Source: Beijerinckia indica subsp. indica ATCC 9039
Lineage (GTDB): Bacteria > Pseudomonadota > Alphaproteobacteria > Rhizobiales > Beijerinckiaceae
Reading direction: 5' to 3'
Assembly: GCF_000019845.1 (NCBI RefSeq)
Contig: NC_010581.1
Span: 1,865,501-1,929,500 of the forward strand
DNA: 64,000 nucleotides
Shown here: positions 36,707-45,134 of the stretch, piece by piece
Layout: each line of letters starts with the position of its first letter
Numbering within the stretch: position 1 is the stretch's first letter
Position numbers and translations under genes: made by a program
The notes under the pieces: model-generated
What the model was told of the DNA's origin: nothing
The model's input: only the letters and a program-made list of their open reading frames with translations
The model's database searches: none

Positions 36707-38218
36707 ATGGCGATGACTGCACAAAACAAAATAATTGACGTTGGAGACTCCAAACTGGTCCAGCCAGCCACCGCTCCTCGTGAACTCAGAAGCAATTGCC
36801 TGTCTTACACCGAAGTTCTAGCGCAATCGGTTTCTGTCATCGCACCCTCCACAGTGCCGGCAGCCATTCTCGGCTTAATCTACGCCACAGCCGGTAACGG
36901 GACCTGGCTCAGCTTTCTCATGGGCATGACGGGTCTTGTTCTGGTCAGCTTCAATATCAATCAATTCGCCCGTCGTTCGGCTTCTCCCGGCTCGCTCTAT
37001 ACTTACATCGTCAAGGGCCTCGGACCCACAGCCGGTGTGCTCGGTGGCTGGGCGTTGCTGTTTGCCTATATGGTCACCGGCATGTCCACTCTCTGCGGGT
37101 TTGGAATCATCGGTAGCTTGCTACTCGGCCAAATCGGCATTCATACTCATATCCTAGTTCTGTTCGCCATTGGCGCGCTTGGCGCGTGTTATATCGCCTT
37201 CCGGGACATTCAGCTTTCGGCCAAGATGATGTTGGTCTTCGAAGGCGTATCCCTTCTGGCAATTCTCATGCTTGGCATCCTCATTTGGATGAACAAGGGC
37301 TTTGCCTTGGATACAAAACAGTTGACCCTCGAGGGCGCAACCCCAGGCGGTGTCCTAGCCGGTATCGTTCTGGTCGTCTTCGGCTTTTCCGGTTTCGAAA
37401 GCTCCACGTCGCTTGGCGACGAAGCCAAGGATCCTTTGCGGGCTATCCCGCGTTCGGTCATCCAGAGCGTGGTCATCTCCGGCCTCGTATTCATCTTTAT
37501 GACTTATGTCGTCGTCATGGGCTTTGAGGGCACCGGAGCCGATCTCGGCAAGACCGAGGCGCCGATCGATTTTCTCGCCAATCTCATGGGTTTCAAATTC
37601 CTCGGCGTCTTGATCAATATCGGTATCCTGTTGAGCTTCTTCTCCTGCACGCTGGCGGCGGTTAATTCGACGGCCCGAGTCGTCTTCTCGATGGCGCGGC
37701 ATGGCCTGTTCTCTGACGCGCTGGGTGAGGCGCATGAAAAGAATGAAACGCCCTATATTGCGGTGTTCCTTTCCGCGTTGATCACCTTCCTCGTACCGAC
37801 CGGTCTTTATCTTGTTGGCGTCAGTGCCTTCGAAAGCCAGGGCTATTTCGGCACATTGTGCAGCTTTGGCTTTTTGTTGGTCTATATGCTGATTTCGATT
37901 GCCGCTCCGGTGTATCTCTCGAGCATCGGTAAGTTGAGCGTGAGCGCAATTCTGTTTTCGCTGTTAGGCGGGGGCTTTATGCTCCTCCCCTTCGTCGGCA
38001 CGGTCGGAATACCAGGAAGCGACTTGTTCCCGCCCATGGAATTCGCGAACAAGATTCTCTTTGGGGTGTTTCTCACTTACATGGCGATCGGGCTCGCTTG
38101 GCTGCTGTTGCAGAGAAACCGGCATCCTGACATGATTCCAGAAATGCGAAGCTCGATCGAATCGGTCGATCTGAAATTCGCCAATGCGAGCTCAATTTCC
38201 AAGACTGTGATCCATTAA
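36707..38218 (+). CDS. APC-family permease
   Basis: This 503-residue amino-acid/polyamine/organocation transporter has about 12 hydrophobic helices. TYIVKGLGPTAGVLGGWAL and FGFSGFESSTSLGDEAKDP place it near the APC/AAT group with an FESS motif. It is not closely similar to the permease at 14958-16448. Substrate is unknown. ATG 36707 is the first of two possible starts (36713 is the other). Confidence 0.88.
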   Translation: MAMTAQNKIIDVGDSKLVQPATAPRELRSNCLSYTEVLAQSVSVIAPSTVPAAILGLIYATAGNGTWLSFLMGMTGLVLVSFNINQFARRSASPGSLYTYIVKGLGPTAGVLGGWALLFAYMVTGMSTLCGFGIIGSLLLGQIGIHTHILVLFAIGALGACYIAFRDIQLSAKMMLVFEGVSLLAILMLGILIWMNKGFALDTKQLTLEGATPGGVLAGIVLVVFGFSGFESSTSLGDEAKDPLRAIPRSVIQSVVISGLVFIFMTYVVVMGFEGTGADLGKTEAPIDFLANLMGFKFLGVLINIGILLSFFSCTLAAVNSTARVVFSMARHGLFSDALGEAHEKNETPYIAVFLSALITFLVPTGLYLVGVSAFESQGYFGTLCSFGFLLVYMLISIAAPVYLSSIGKLSVSAILFSLLGGGFMLLPFVGTVGIPGSDLFPPMEFANKILFGVFLTYMAIGLAWLLLQRNRHPDMIPEMRSSIESVDLKFANASSISKTVIH

Positions 38219-38629
38219 GTGTGATCAGTCCAAGCAAAGCCCGTAAATTGCCGAGGTGGTGGCCATGACACAAACCTCGCCGTGCTTTCACTTTCGGAGT
38301 GAAACAGATCAAATTGGGGGATCGGATATTGCCGGTCACCCCATACTGGCCGGGCGTTCGGCTATAGCATTCTCGTTACATTCATTCGGACGTATGAGCG
38401 ATACGATAAGCCTTTATAATCGCATCGAACTTATCCGAAAGGATATCCGCATTTACAGCGTCCCCGAACTGTGCGGCTGGCATAGGCCCGCACAGGGTGC
38501 CTTCACTATCCAGGTAGCCAAATTTTCTCATTCGGCACTGACTTGAAGCAAGTTATGCTCAAATAATGCATAATAAGATTGTTGCGTTGGGGAATGCCGT
38601 GGGAATATCATTACTCATCTTAAACCGTA
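38219..38629. other. Spacer between the permease and the 38682 gene
   Basis: A 96-codon frame at 38256-38546 has no recognisable content, many rare-looking codons and no ribosome site, so I do not annotate it. Otherwise I see nothing but the hairpin at the right end. Confidence 0.4.
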
Positions 38630-38655
38630 ACGGTAGGCCTCTCCTACCGGGTTTT
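38630..38655 (+). terminator. Terminator-like hairpin in the leader of the 38682 gene
   Basis: CGGTAGG/CCTACCG around a five-base loop, two G and then TTTTT. It has intrinsic-terminator shape but lies only 27 bases before an AAGGAG-led coding region, so it could be an attenuator or the terminator of an upstream transcript. Confidence 0.6.
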
Positions 38656-38681
38656 TCATCGATAAAAAGGAGATTGAATCA

Positions 38682-39047
38682 ATGAGCACGACTGCGGAAC
38701 CAACAGTTGAAACAAACGCTCTTTCCGTTTTGGGAGACGCACTGGAATCCGCCGCGGTATCGCTTGGAGAAGCGGCAACGGATGCGCGCGAATCGGCCAA
38801 AATCGCAGCCAAGAAAGTACGCGGGACCCTCTCGGCTGGTGTTTACAAAGCCGCCTATGGCGTATCCTTTGGTGTCGTATTCAGCGCCGTTTTTCTGACC
38901 GAATTACTGCCTGAGGACAGTGTCCTTCGCCGTGGCCTCGTCGATGGCGCCAAGGATGGCCTGGAAGTCGCCTTGAGCCGGACACACGAAGCTTCTGCGG
39001 CGGAAGAGGAAACGGTGGAAGACGAAGAAGATCTGGAACAAGAGTAA
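38682..39047 (+). CDS. Small Ala-rich membrane-associated protein, unrecognised
   Basis: This 121-residue protein matches no family I know. An Ala-rich amphipathic helix (about residues 15-48, with EAATDARESAKIAAKK) leads into a hydrophobic segment (about 52-76). The C terminus is highly acidic (EEETVEDEEDLEQE). A strong AAGGAG ribosome site stands nine bases before the ATG. The architecture recalls phasin-like or membrane-anchored structural proteins, but this is only a shape comparison. Confidence 0.7.
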   Translation: MSTTAEPTVETNALSVLGDALESAAVSLGEAATDARESAKIAAKKVRGTLSAGVYKAAYGVSFGVVFSAVFLTELLPEDSVLRRGLVDGAKDGLEVALSRTHEASAAEEETVEDEEDLEQE

Positions 39048-39437
39048 TATCGCTCCGATCCCGCTCGCATGATTGAGTGGATAAGGCAACGGTGACAGGT
39101 CTGCTCGCTGATGGAAAATCGTCATTTGCGGCTTATTCCTGTCATCATTCCTACCGCGCACCATGGCTTCTTAAGCTCCTCGATTGGCAAAAGATTATTG
39201 AGCTGATCTCAAGGCCATCCCGAGGGGTGGAAAGGCCTTGTCAATTTTGACAAACCTCGGGGATAGACCCCTCCTCTCGTGAAGTTTCATCAGTCGATTG
39301 ATCCCAGCACGCTGCTCGTGGTAGCAGACTTGCCAAGCATGGCATTTCTGCTTTCACGATTGAAGAGATGAGGGTGTTCCAAGGCTGGTGGCGTCGAGGG
39401 AAACCAAGGCCGACCGCATTCCTTCCTTACTCTTTAT
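39048..39437. other. Intergenic region
   Basis: No supportable gene between the 38682 gene and the J-domain gene. I see no strong hairpin or repeat. Confidence 0.45.
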
Positions 39438-40073
39438 ATGGACAATGAAGCGATCCGTCGCTTTACATGCTCGAAGTCTCAGGGACTGCCACACTCCTAT
39501 GTTGTCGCTCACCAAATGAATGGGGAGAAAAACTTCGTGAGGCCGAGCAAAGAGATACTGCAGAAGTTTGTTTCCAATATAAGAGTTCAGCCTGAATATA
39601 TTGCGGTCATGGTCTCCGCCGTGGTGGGTTATGTTTCTCTTTCTGTCGCAAAAGAAATAAAAGCCAGATACGACACTAAAAAGAAACTAAATAATACCTC
39701 AAGAAAACATCAAGAAGAGACCGCACAGAAAGCTTTTTCCACGGCAGATAAACCGGAGTGGTTCAAAGTTCTCGAGGTTCCTTCTACCGCTTCCATTGAT
39801 GAAATAAAGATCGCCTATCGCAAGAAAATCTTTGAATATCATCCAGATCGAGTGGCCTCTCTGGTTCAAGACTTCAAAGATATTGCAGAGCAGAAATCAC
39901 GGCTTATCAATGAAGCCTATCAAGTGGCGCTGCGCCTGAAGAGCCGCGAGGCCATGCTCAACTTGTCTGCCCCTCATTGGGCGCCCAATCAAGCCAGGGT
40001 TTCAGAGCCTTTCCAGCCCACTCCGAGGCAGCCAAGGGCGAAAGGCGCTAAGGTCAAGGTACGGGTTCCTTAA
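39438..40073 (+). CDS. Membrane-anchored J-domain protein
   Basis: This 211-residue protein has one hydrophobic segment (about residues 53-71), a charged linker and a J domain (about 106-170) with H135-P-D137 in FEYHPDRVAS. The C-terminal tail is basic and proline-rich. It likely recruits DnaK to a membrane site. It differs from the J protein at 26435 in having the anchor farther from the J domain and in lower GC codon use. The start is uncertain because no ribosome site precedes 39438; an ATG at 39516 is possible. Confidence 0.78.
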   Translation: MDNEAIRRFTCSKSQGLPHSYVVAHQMNGEKNFVRPSKEILQKFVSNIRVQPEYIAVMVSAVVGYVSLSVAKEIKARYDTKKKLNNTSRKHQEETAQKAFSTADKPEWFKVLEVPSTASIDEIKIAYRKKIFEYHPDRVASLVQDFKDIAEQKSRLINEAYQVALRLKSREAMLNLSAPHWAPNQARVSEPFQPTPRQPRAKGAKVKVRVP

Positions 40074-40589
40074 AAAACCTCTTCCCATAATCAGAAAGAT
40101 ATAGCATAAACTTTCGAACGGAATTCCTTTCGAGAGCGCGGTGATGCGCGTTCGAACCGAACGCTGGCACCTTTAGCGTGGACCTTAACCCCATTCACCG
40201 CGTTGTCACGCAAGAAGCGCATCATGCGCTGAGCCTTGTGGGATAAGATCGTTTGACAGGGAATAAGCGCTGCGTTATAGCTCTATGGAATATCCACTAT
40301 TTTTATAAACTTAGTGGATAAAGAGCATAAGGAGGCTTTTCCAAACTCGTCGCCATTGATCGTGTCATTGTCATGAAACATTTCCGACTATGGCGTGTAT
40401 TTGCGGGATGGCCAAAATATTCCAGGGCGGATGATTTTTTCTGCTTCAGGCATGCACCGACAAAAAACTGAAATGTATGTCGATTAGGACCAATTCGTAC
40501 CCTTCTAAGCAAGCAAAAGTCTCAATTGAGTGGCCACGTTGTCTCGCCAAGCTCGCAATTGAGAAGGGAAACGAAAGAGGAATGCTGTA
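40074..40589. other. Intergenic region with a possible 44-codon remnant
   Basis: A minus-strand frame at 40091-40225 starts MMRFLRDNAVNG and reads on through VHAKGASVRFERASPRSRK in coding-like codons. The frame stays open upstream of its ATG. I do not recognise it; it may be the tail of a lost gene. The rest shows no gene. Confidence 0.35.
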
Positions 40590-41531
40590 GTGGTCGAACC
40601 AACAAGCACTGTTCTCTCCTCGAATGCGAATATCCAGGGTCCTTCCGTTCGCGCTTCACAGGTCCTGCGTGAGATTCTGTCGAAAAATCCAAAAGTCGAA
40701 CACTTTTCCGTCAAACATATTCTCGATTCCATCGGACATGCGCCGAACGGCACATCCTTGATGTTTTTTTCCATGCCTGGGATCGTTCCCATGCCCGGAA
40801 CCTCCGACTTGGCCGGAGTGCCCGCCGGTATGATCGCCGGACAAATGATTGCTGGCAAAAGCGAATTCAAGCTTCCGAAATTCATTCTCGAGAAATCGGT
40901 GCCACGCCGCTCGCTCGCGGTCATCATTCACATCATTCTCCCGTTTCTCGAAAAAGCGGAAATGGCTACAAAGCCGCGTTTGATCTGGGCGAACCATCCG
41001 GCTGCACAACGCATTCTCGGCGTTTTGCTCTTTCTGCTGGCACTGGCCATTGCCTTTCCGATGTTCGGTTTCAATCTGCAGCATGCAGCGGCGATCTTCA
41101 CCATTTCCCTGGGAATGGTTGAAAATGATGGGCTTGTCATTTTGATCGGCGTCATCGCCGGTATTGCGTCACTGGTCCTGTTCTTCAGCAGTTTTTCCTG
41201 CAAGGCCTTGCGGAAGAAGACGCTGGACATCATGAAGACCTTATCCGCGAAATTCAGCTTCGACTGGATGGGGATGATCCTCAAGAAACTTGGGAGCATC
41301 CTGATCAATGTCTTATCCTCCGAGTGGACGCGTCTGCTCTCATGGTGGAATCCCGAAGCGCCCGCGCGTCGCACCGCAAGTAAAAAGGCGCAACAAACTT
41401 CGAAGCAAAAGCTTCAAAAACGAAGCGCTATTGCGCATAATCGTAAACGCGCCGATCGTTCTGTCCTTCGCGCAAAGACCAAATCCGTCAGGCCATCGCC
41501 GTCACAGGCGCGAGCCGCTATAGTGATGTAG
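40590..41531 (+). CDS. exoD: ExoD-family protein
   Basis: This 313-residue membrane protein contains the ExoD domain: FSVKHILDSIGHAPNGTSLM, the GMIAGQMIAGKSEFKLPKFI region and three hydrophobic helices (about residues 140-210). ExoD of Sinorhizobium affects exopolysaccharide production and alkaline tolerance; the molecular function is unclear. The C-terminal 100 residues are lysine-rich and unusual. It starts at GTG with AGAGG nine bases upstream. The next gene begins three bases after its stop. Confidence 0.88.
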   Translation: MVEPTSTVLSSNANIQGPSVRASQVLREILSKNPKVEHFSVKHILDSIGHAPNGTSLMFFSMPGIVPMPGTSDLAGVPAGMIAGQMIAGKSEFKLPKFILEKSVPRRSLAVIIHIILPFLEKAEMATKPRLIWANHPAAQRILGVLLFLLALAIAFPMFGFNLQHAAAIFTISLGMVENDGLVILIGVIAGIASLVLFFSSFSCKALRKKTLDIMKTLSAKFSFDWMGMILKKLGSILINVLSSEWTRLLSWWNPEAPARRTASKKAQQTSKQKLQKRSAIAHNRKRADRSVLRAKTKSVRPSPSQARAAIVM

Positions 41532-41533
41532 AG

Positions 41534-41863
41534 ATGAAGAAAATAAAAATCTTTGAGTTCGCTATTGATAACCCCTTGACGGAAGAAAAGCGCAAGGTGG
41601 TGGAAGAAAAAATAGAGGAAAATGCCCAGCAATCCTCGACCACCGTTTCCTATCTTTGGAAGGAAAACGAGGAAACCCTCCATATTACGGTCGATCCAGT
41701 CCTTATCGAGGTGAAATTTCTGGAGAAGATCGTCGAGCTTTACGCGGAAGCGCCTTTATGGGCACGGCTGCTCTTGACCGATAAGAAGAAAAATGAGCTC
41801 CGCCAAGAGGTCGAAGCCTTACTGCACAAGGCAGAATTCATCACAGCCAAAAAGGCCGAATGA
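41534..41863 (+). CDS. Small protein, weakly like polyhydroxyalkanoic-acid-system proteins
   Basis: This 109-residue protein starts MKKIKIFEFAIDN. Its pattern SYLWKENEETLHITVDP followed by VEVKFLEKIVELYAE-like segments faintly resembles the PHA_gran_rgn family (a tryptophan-led strand and an amphipathic C terminus). The evidence is weak. It is coupled to exoD with a two-base gap and is probably in the same transcript. Confidence 0.55.
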   Translation: MKKIKIFEFAIDNPLTEEKRKVVEEKIEENAQQSSTTVSYLWKENEETLHITVDPVLIEVKFLEKIVELYAEAPLWARLLLTDKKKNELRQEVEALLHKAEFITAKKAE

Positions 41864-41949
41864 CACCGAATTGTTGCCTTCGCTTCTCTTAAAGCGAGGG
41901 CGTCCGGCGGAAGGCGCAAGCCCGCCCGCCAGAACATATTCGCCCCACC

Positions 41950-43767
41950 TCAAACGAGATAATAAGCGAGCTGAGTTCCCTTGAACTCGATCCAATCCGA
42001 GGATCCAGCCTTCTTCGCGTCGCGGGCAGCCAACGCATAAGCGTTTCTGATCGCTCGAAGCGTCGCGGAATAATCTTCCGCTTCCTCTGGGAAAATAAAA
42101 TCCGTCCCCAATCGCTCGGCAATTCCGATTTGTTGAAGCGCGTTGAACAAATCCGGACGTATGCCCGCTAGCAAGACGGTCAGGTTCTCGCGTTTCGCAT
42201 CCTTCAAGAATGTATCCAACACTTCGAGCGCGACGACATCTGGGTTACGCACACGCTTCAGGCGCAGGACGATATATTTGATGTTCTGTTTCCACGCCTG
42301 ATGCAAAGCCTTTTCGAGATAACGTTCGAGATCGGGGGCTGCTCCAAAGAATAATTCGCCTTCGATATCGTAAATAAGCACGCCCTGGCTTGGCGGATCG
42401 GTTTCGATTCGCGCGCGCACGACGCGTTCCGGCGTCACAATCAATTCGGCCGCTTTGAGTTTGGAGGCCCGTGTCAGATACCAGGCGATCGACACCGCTG
42501 ATCCGATGAGAATGGCGAATTCGATGCTGATCGCGATCGCGGAAAAGGCTGTTGCGATCAATAGGATCGCATCATAGCGTGAGCCCCGCAAAGTATAGCG
42601 TAAACGTTCGATATCAATCAGCCGTGCCGCGGAGACGACGAGCAGGCCAGCAAGCGCAGCCTTGGGAATATAGGCCGTCAAGGGCGCGAAGATCATCACG
42701 GTGAGGGCGACGACGAGCGCGGTATAAAGGCCTGAAAACCGCGTCATTGCGCCCGCCTGATAATTGATCGCCGTGCGCGATAGAGACCCAGCCCCCGGCA
42801 TGCACCGGAAGAATCCCCCGACGAGATTGCCGATTCCCTCGGCCAAACACTGACGATTATAATCAAGCTGCTGGCGCGATTTATGAGCGATCGCCTTGGC
42901 GATCGCCAGAGCTTCAAGCAAGCCGAGAATAGCGATCGCGGTCGCGCTAAAGCTCATGTCGAGCGCCCATTGGAGCCGCACTTCCGGAATATGGGGTCCG
43001 GGAAGGCTCGAAGGAACCGTCTCGATCAGCGGAATAGCGGGCTTGCCGCCCGGTGGCGTGATCGACCAGCCCGCGAAATAAGCCACGAGCGAGACGATAA
43101 TCAGCACGAAAAACATATCGAGCTGAGGCAATCTCAAATATTTCACCAAGCGGCGCGAAAGCAGCGCCAGCACAATGGCCAAACCACTGATCGTCATCGC
43201 ATGGTAATTATATGGCGCCGGTTGCGTCAGAGTCAGAAAGAGACGTTCGAGGACATGCTGATGACCTGAACCTTGCGCCTTGACGCCAAGCGCGTTGGCG
43301 ACTTGGCCGATGATTGTCAAGGTCGCAGCGCCAGTGATGAAACCGATGATCACGGATTCCGAAATATAACGGGTAATATCGCCGAGCTTGGTCACGCCGA
43401 TAAAGATCTGCACCACGCCGATCATGATCGCGAGGAGAAACATCGCTTCATAGGAATCGAGTTTGACCTCGGGTTCGAAAATAGCGAGGGCGCTGAAGAC
43501 GACAAGCGAAACGGCGCCCGTTGGGCCATTGATCAAATGTCTCGAGGAGCCGAAAAGCGCCGCCACTGCGGTAAAGACTATTGCCGTGTAAAGACCGAAA
43601 CGCGGATCCACACCGGCTATCAGCGCATAGGCCATGCTTTGCGGCAGTGAAATCGCGGCGACGGTGACGCCAGCGAGGACATCCGCGCGAAAAATTCTCA
43701 GCCTATCCAAACTGAACCAGTTCGTATCAATAGCTGGTGGAGAAGGCGAAAGGGCCGCGTCTGTCAT
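41950..43767 (-). CDS. SulP-family inorganic anion transporter with STAS domain
   Basis: This 605-residue protein has 12-14 helices over residues about 20-430, including the SulP signature around PQSMAYALIAGVDPRFGLY and CMPGAGSLSRTAINYQAGAMT (in parts). A C-terminal STAS domain (about 450-560, VLIYDIEGELFFGAAPDLE) follows. SulP proteins carry sulfate, bicarbonate or molybdate. The gene lies downstream of the periplasmic binding protein on the same strand and in the neighbourhood of the molybdenum storage genes, so sulfate or molybdate is plausible; which one is unknown. Confidence 0.9.
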   Translation of the reverse strand: MTDAALSPSPPAIDTNWFSLDRLRIFRADVLAGVTVAAISLPQSMAYALIAGVDPRFGLYTAIVFTAVAALFGSSRHLINGPTGAVSLVVFSALAIFEPEVKLDSYEAMFLLAIMIGVVQIFIGVTKLGDITRYISESVIIGFITGAATLTIIGQVANALGVKAQGSGHQHVLERLFLTLTQPAPYNYHAMTISGLAIVLALLSRRLVKYLRLPQLDMFFVLIIVSLVAYFAGWSITPPGGKPAIPLIETVPSSLPGPHIPEVRLQWALDMSFSATAIAILGLLEALAIAKAIAHKSRQQLDYNRQCLAEGIGNLVGGFFRCMPGAGSLSRTAINYQAGAMTRFSGLYTALVVALTVMIFAPLTAYIPKAALAGLLVVSAARLIDIERLRYTLRGSRYDAILLIATAFSAIAISIEFAILIGSAVSIAWYLTRASKLKAAELIVTPERVVRARIETDPPSQGVLIYDIEGELFFGAAPDLERYLEKALHQAWKQNIKYIVLRLKRVRNPDVVALEVLDTFLKDAKRENLTVLLAGIRPDLFNALQQIGIAERLGTDFIFPEEAEDYSATLRAIRNAYALAARDAKKAGSSDWIEFKGTQLAYYLV

Positions 43768-43914
43768 GTTTTTTCCTTGAAATGGCGGCTCTCTCTGAAC
43801 TGAGACGAGCGAAAGCCGCGCGGAAAATTCTCAAAGGCAATATTCAAAGTCGTTGCCGTAGCTTCCGCGCCTACACGCGAGAGACGAAAACATTGGCGAC
43901 GCCGGGATAACGCA

Positions 43915-44946
43915 TCAATTTGTGCGAGGCTTGGGAACATAGATCGTGTCGATAATGCCGTTTTCCGCGAAGAACTTCTGCTGAGCATCGGCCCAGTCCC
44001 GCGCGATGGCAGTAATCGGAAAAAGGTTGATGTCAGGCAGACGATCCGCGTGTTTCGCCAATATGTCGGGGTTGGACGGCCGATAGCCGTTGCGCGCGAT
44101 GATTTCCTGAGCCTCATCACTAAACAGGAATTCCAGATAGGCGCGGGCTATTTTCTCGGTGCCATGTTTGCTGACATTGCTATCAACCCAAGCAACAGTC
44201 GGTTCGATACGCAAGCTGGTCGGCGGATAGACAATCTCGACAGCGCCCTGCGATTGTTCGATTTCGCGCAGGCCTTCATTTTCCCAGGCGAGATGAACAT
44301 CACCGATCTTTTCGATCGCAAAGGCGACCCCGGCCGAGCGCGCCGCCGGATCGAGGAAAGGGGCGTGATCGTAAAGCGCCTTCAGAAAGTCGCGCGCTTC
44401 CTTCTCGCTGCCACCGCGTGTGACGACCGCGCCCCAGGCGGCGAGCGCCGCCGCTTTTCCATTGCCGGAGGTTTTAGGATCGGGAACAATGACATCGATC
44501 CCAGACTTCAACAGGTCCGGCCAGTCGTGAATGGCATGGGGATTTCCCTTGCGCACCACGAAGACGATTGTCGAAACATAGGGCTGGGACGCATGTGGCA
44601 GACGCTGGTCCCATCCATCAGCGAGCAGCCCCCGCTTGTGCAGCCCTTCGACATCGGACGGCAGGCCCAATGTGACGACATCGGCCTGGAGTTCACCCGT
44701 GGCGACCAGACGCGCCTGATAGGACGAGCCGCCATGCGATTGCTTGATCCCAACGCTCGACCCGGTCTCGGCCTCATATTTCTCGACAAAACGCGGATTG
44801 ATATCGCGATAAAGTTCGCGCGTTGGATCATAGGAAACGTTCAATAAATAATGGGCGGCGCCCCCTTCGCTGTTCTTGGTGATGAGCAGAGCAAGAGCTA
44901 TGGCGACCCCCGCCACCGCGCCAATATTGATGATGGAAATCCGCAT
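43915..44946 (-). CDS. Sulfate-type periplasmic binding protein (Sbp/CysP-like), divergent
   Basis: This 343-residue exported protein has an N-terminal signal anchor (residues 2-20). The Sbp core includes LNVSYDPTRELY, SHGGSSYQARL, ADVVTLGLPSDVEG, PDPKTSGNGKAAALAAWG and IGDVHLAWENEG. In canonical Sbp the corresponding segments read SHGGSGKQARA, NPKTSGGARWNYLAAWG and GARGSTT, so several anion-pocket residues differ. No ABC permease or ATPase (cysTWA/modBC) is nearby. ATG 44946 with AGGG five bases upstream is preferred; GTG 44964 is the longer start. Confidence 0.88.
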   Translation of the reverse strand: MRISIINIGAVAGVAIALALLITKNSEGGAAHYLLNVSYDPTRELYRDINPRFVEKYEAETGSSVGIKQSHGGSSYQARLVATGELQADVVTLGLPSDVEGLHKRGLLADGWDQRLPHASQPYVSTIVFVVRKGNPHAIHDWPDLLKSGIDVIVPDPKTSGNGKAAALAAWGAVVTRGGSEKEARDFLKALYDHAPFLDPAARSAGVAFAIEKIGDVHLAWENEGLREIEQSQGAVEIVYPPTSLRIEPTVAWVDSNVSKHGTEKIARAYLEFLFSDEAQEIIARNGYRPSNPDILAKHADRLPDINLFPITAIARDWADAQQKFFAENGIIDTIYVPKPRTN

Positions 44947-44980
44947 CGCTGCCCTCGACATCACGCCCTAGCTTAATTGA

Positions 44981-45028
44981 TTAAATATATAGAAAGAATG
45001 TATTTATGAGCGTGTCAAGAGTGTCATG
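44981..45028 (-). promoter_or_regulatory. Shared promoter-type element upstream of the binding protein
   Basis: Read on the minus strand, CATGACACTC leads into TTGACA (a perfect -35 hexamer), then about 17 bases, then TTTCTATATATT. The first 16 bases, CATGACACTCTTGACA, recur exactly at 48075-48090. An imperfect inverted repeat TAAATATAT/ATGTATTTA overlaps the -10 region. Spacing to the -10 is not ideal, so an activator may be needed. Confidence 0.65.
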
Positions 45029-45134
45029 GAGATGTTTTAATTTCATGCAAAAAAGAATGTTTTTGGGCTGCGAAAACTAGATTTTATCCATTTTCTTCAA
45101 AGAGATCATGCAAACAGCCAACGTGGAGTAGGAT

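Noticed and set aside
38256..38546. Ninety-six-codon frame after the permease
   Set aside because: No ribosome site, no homology I recognise and non-coding third-position pattern.
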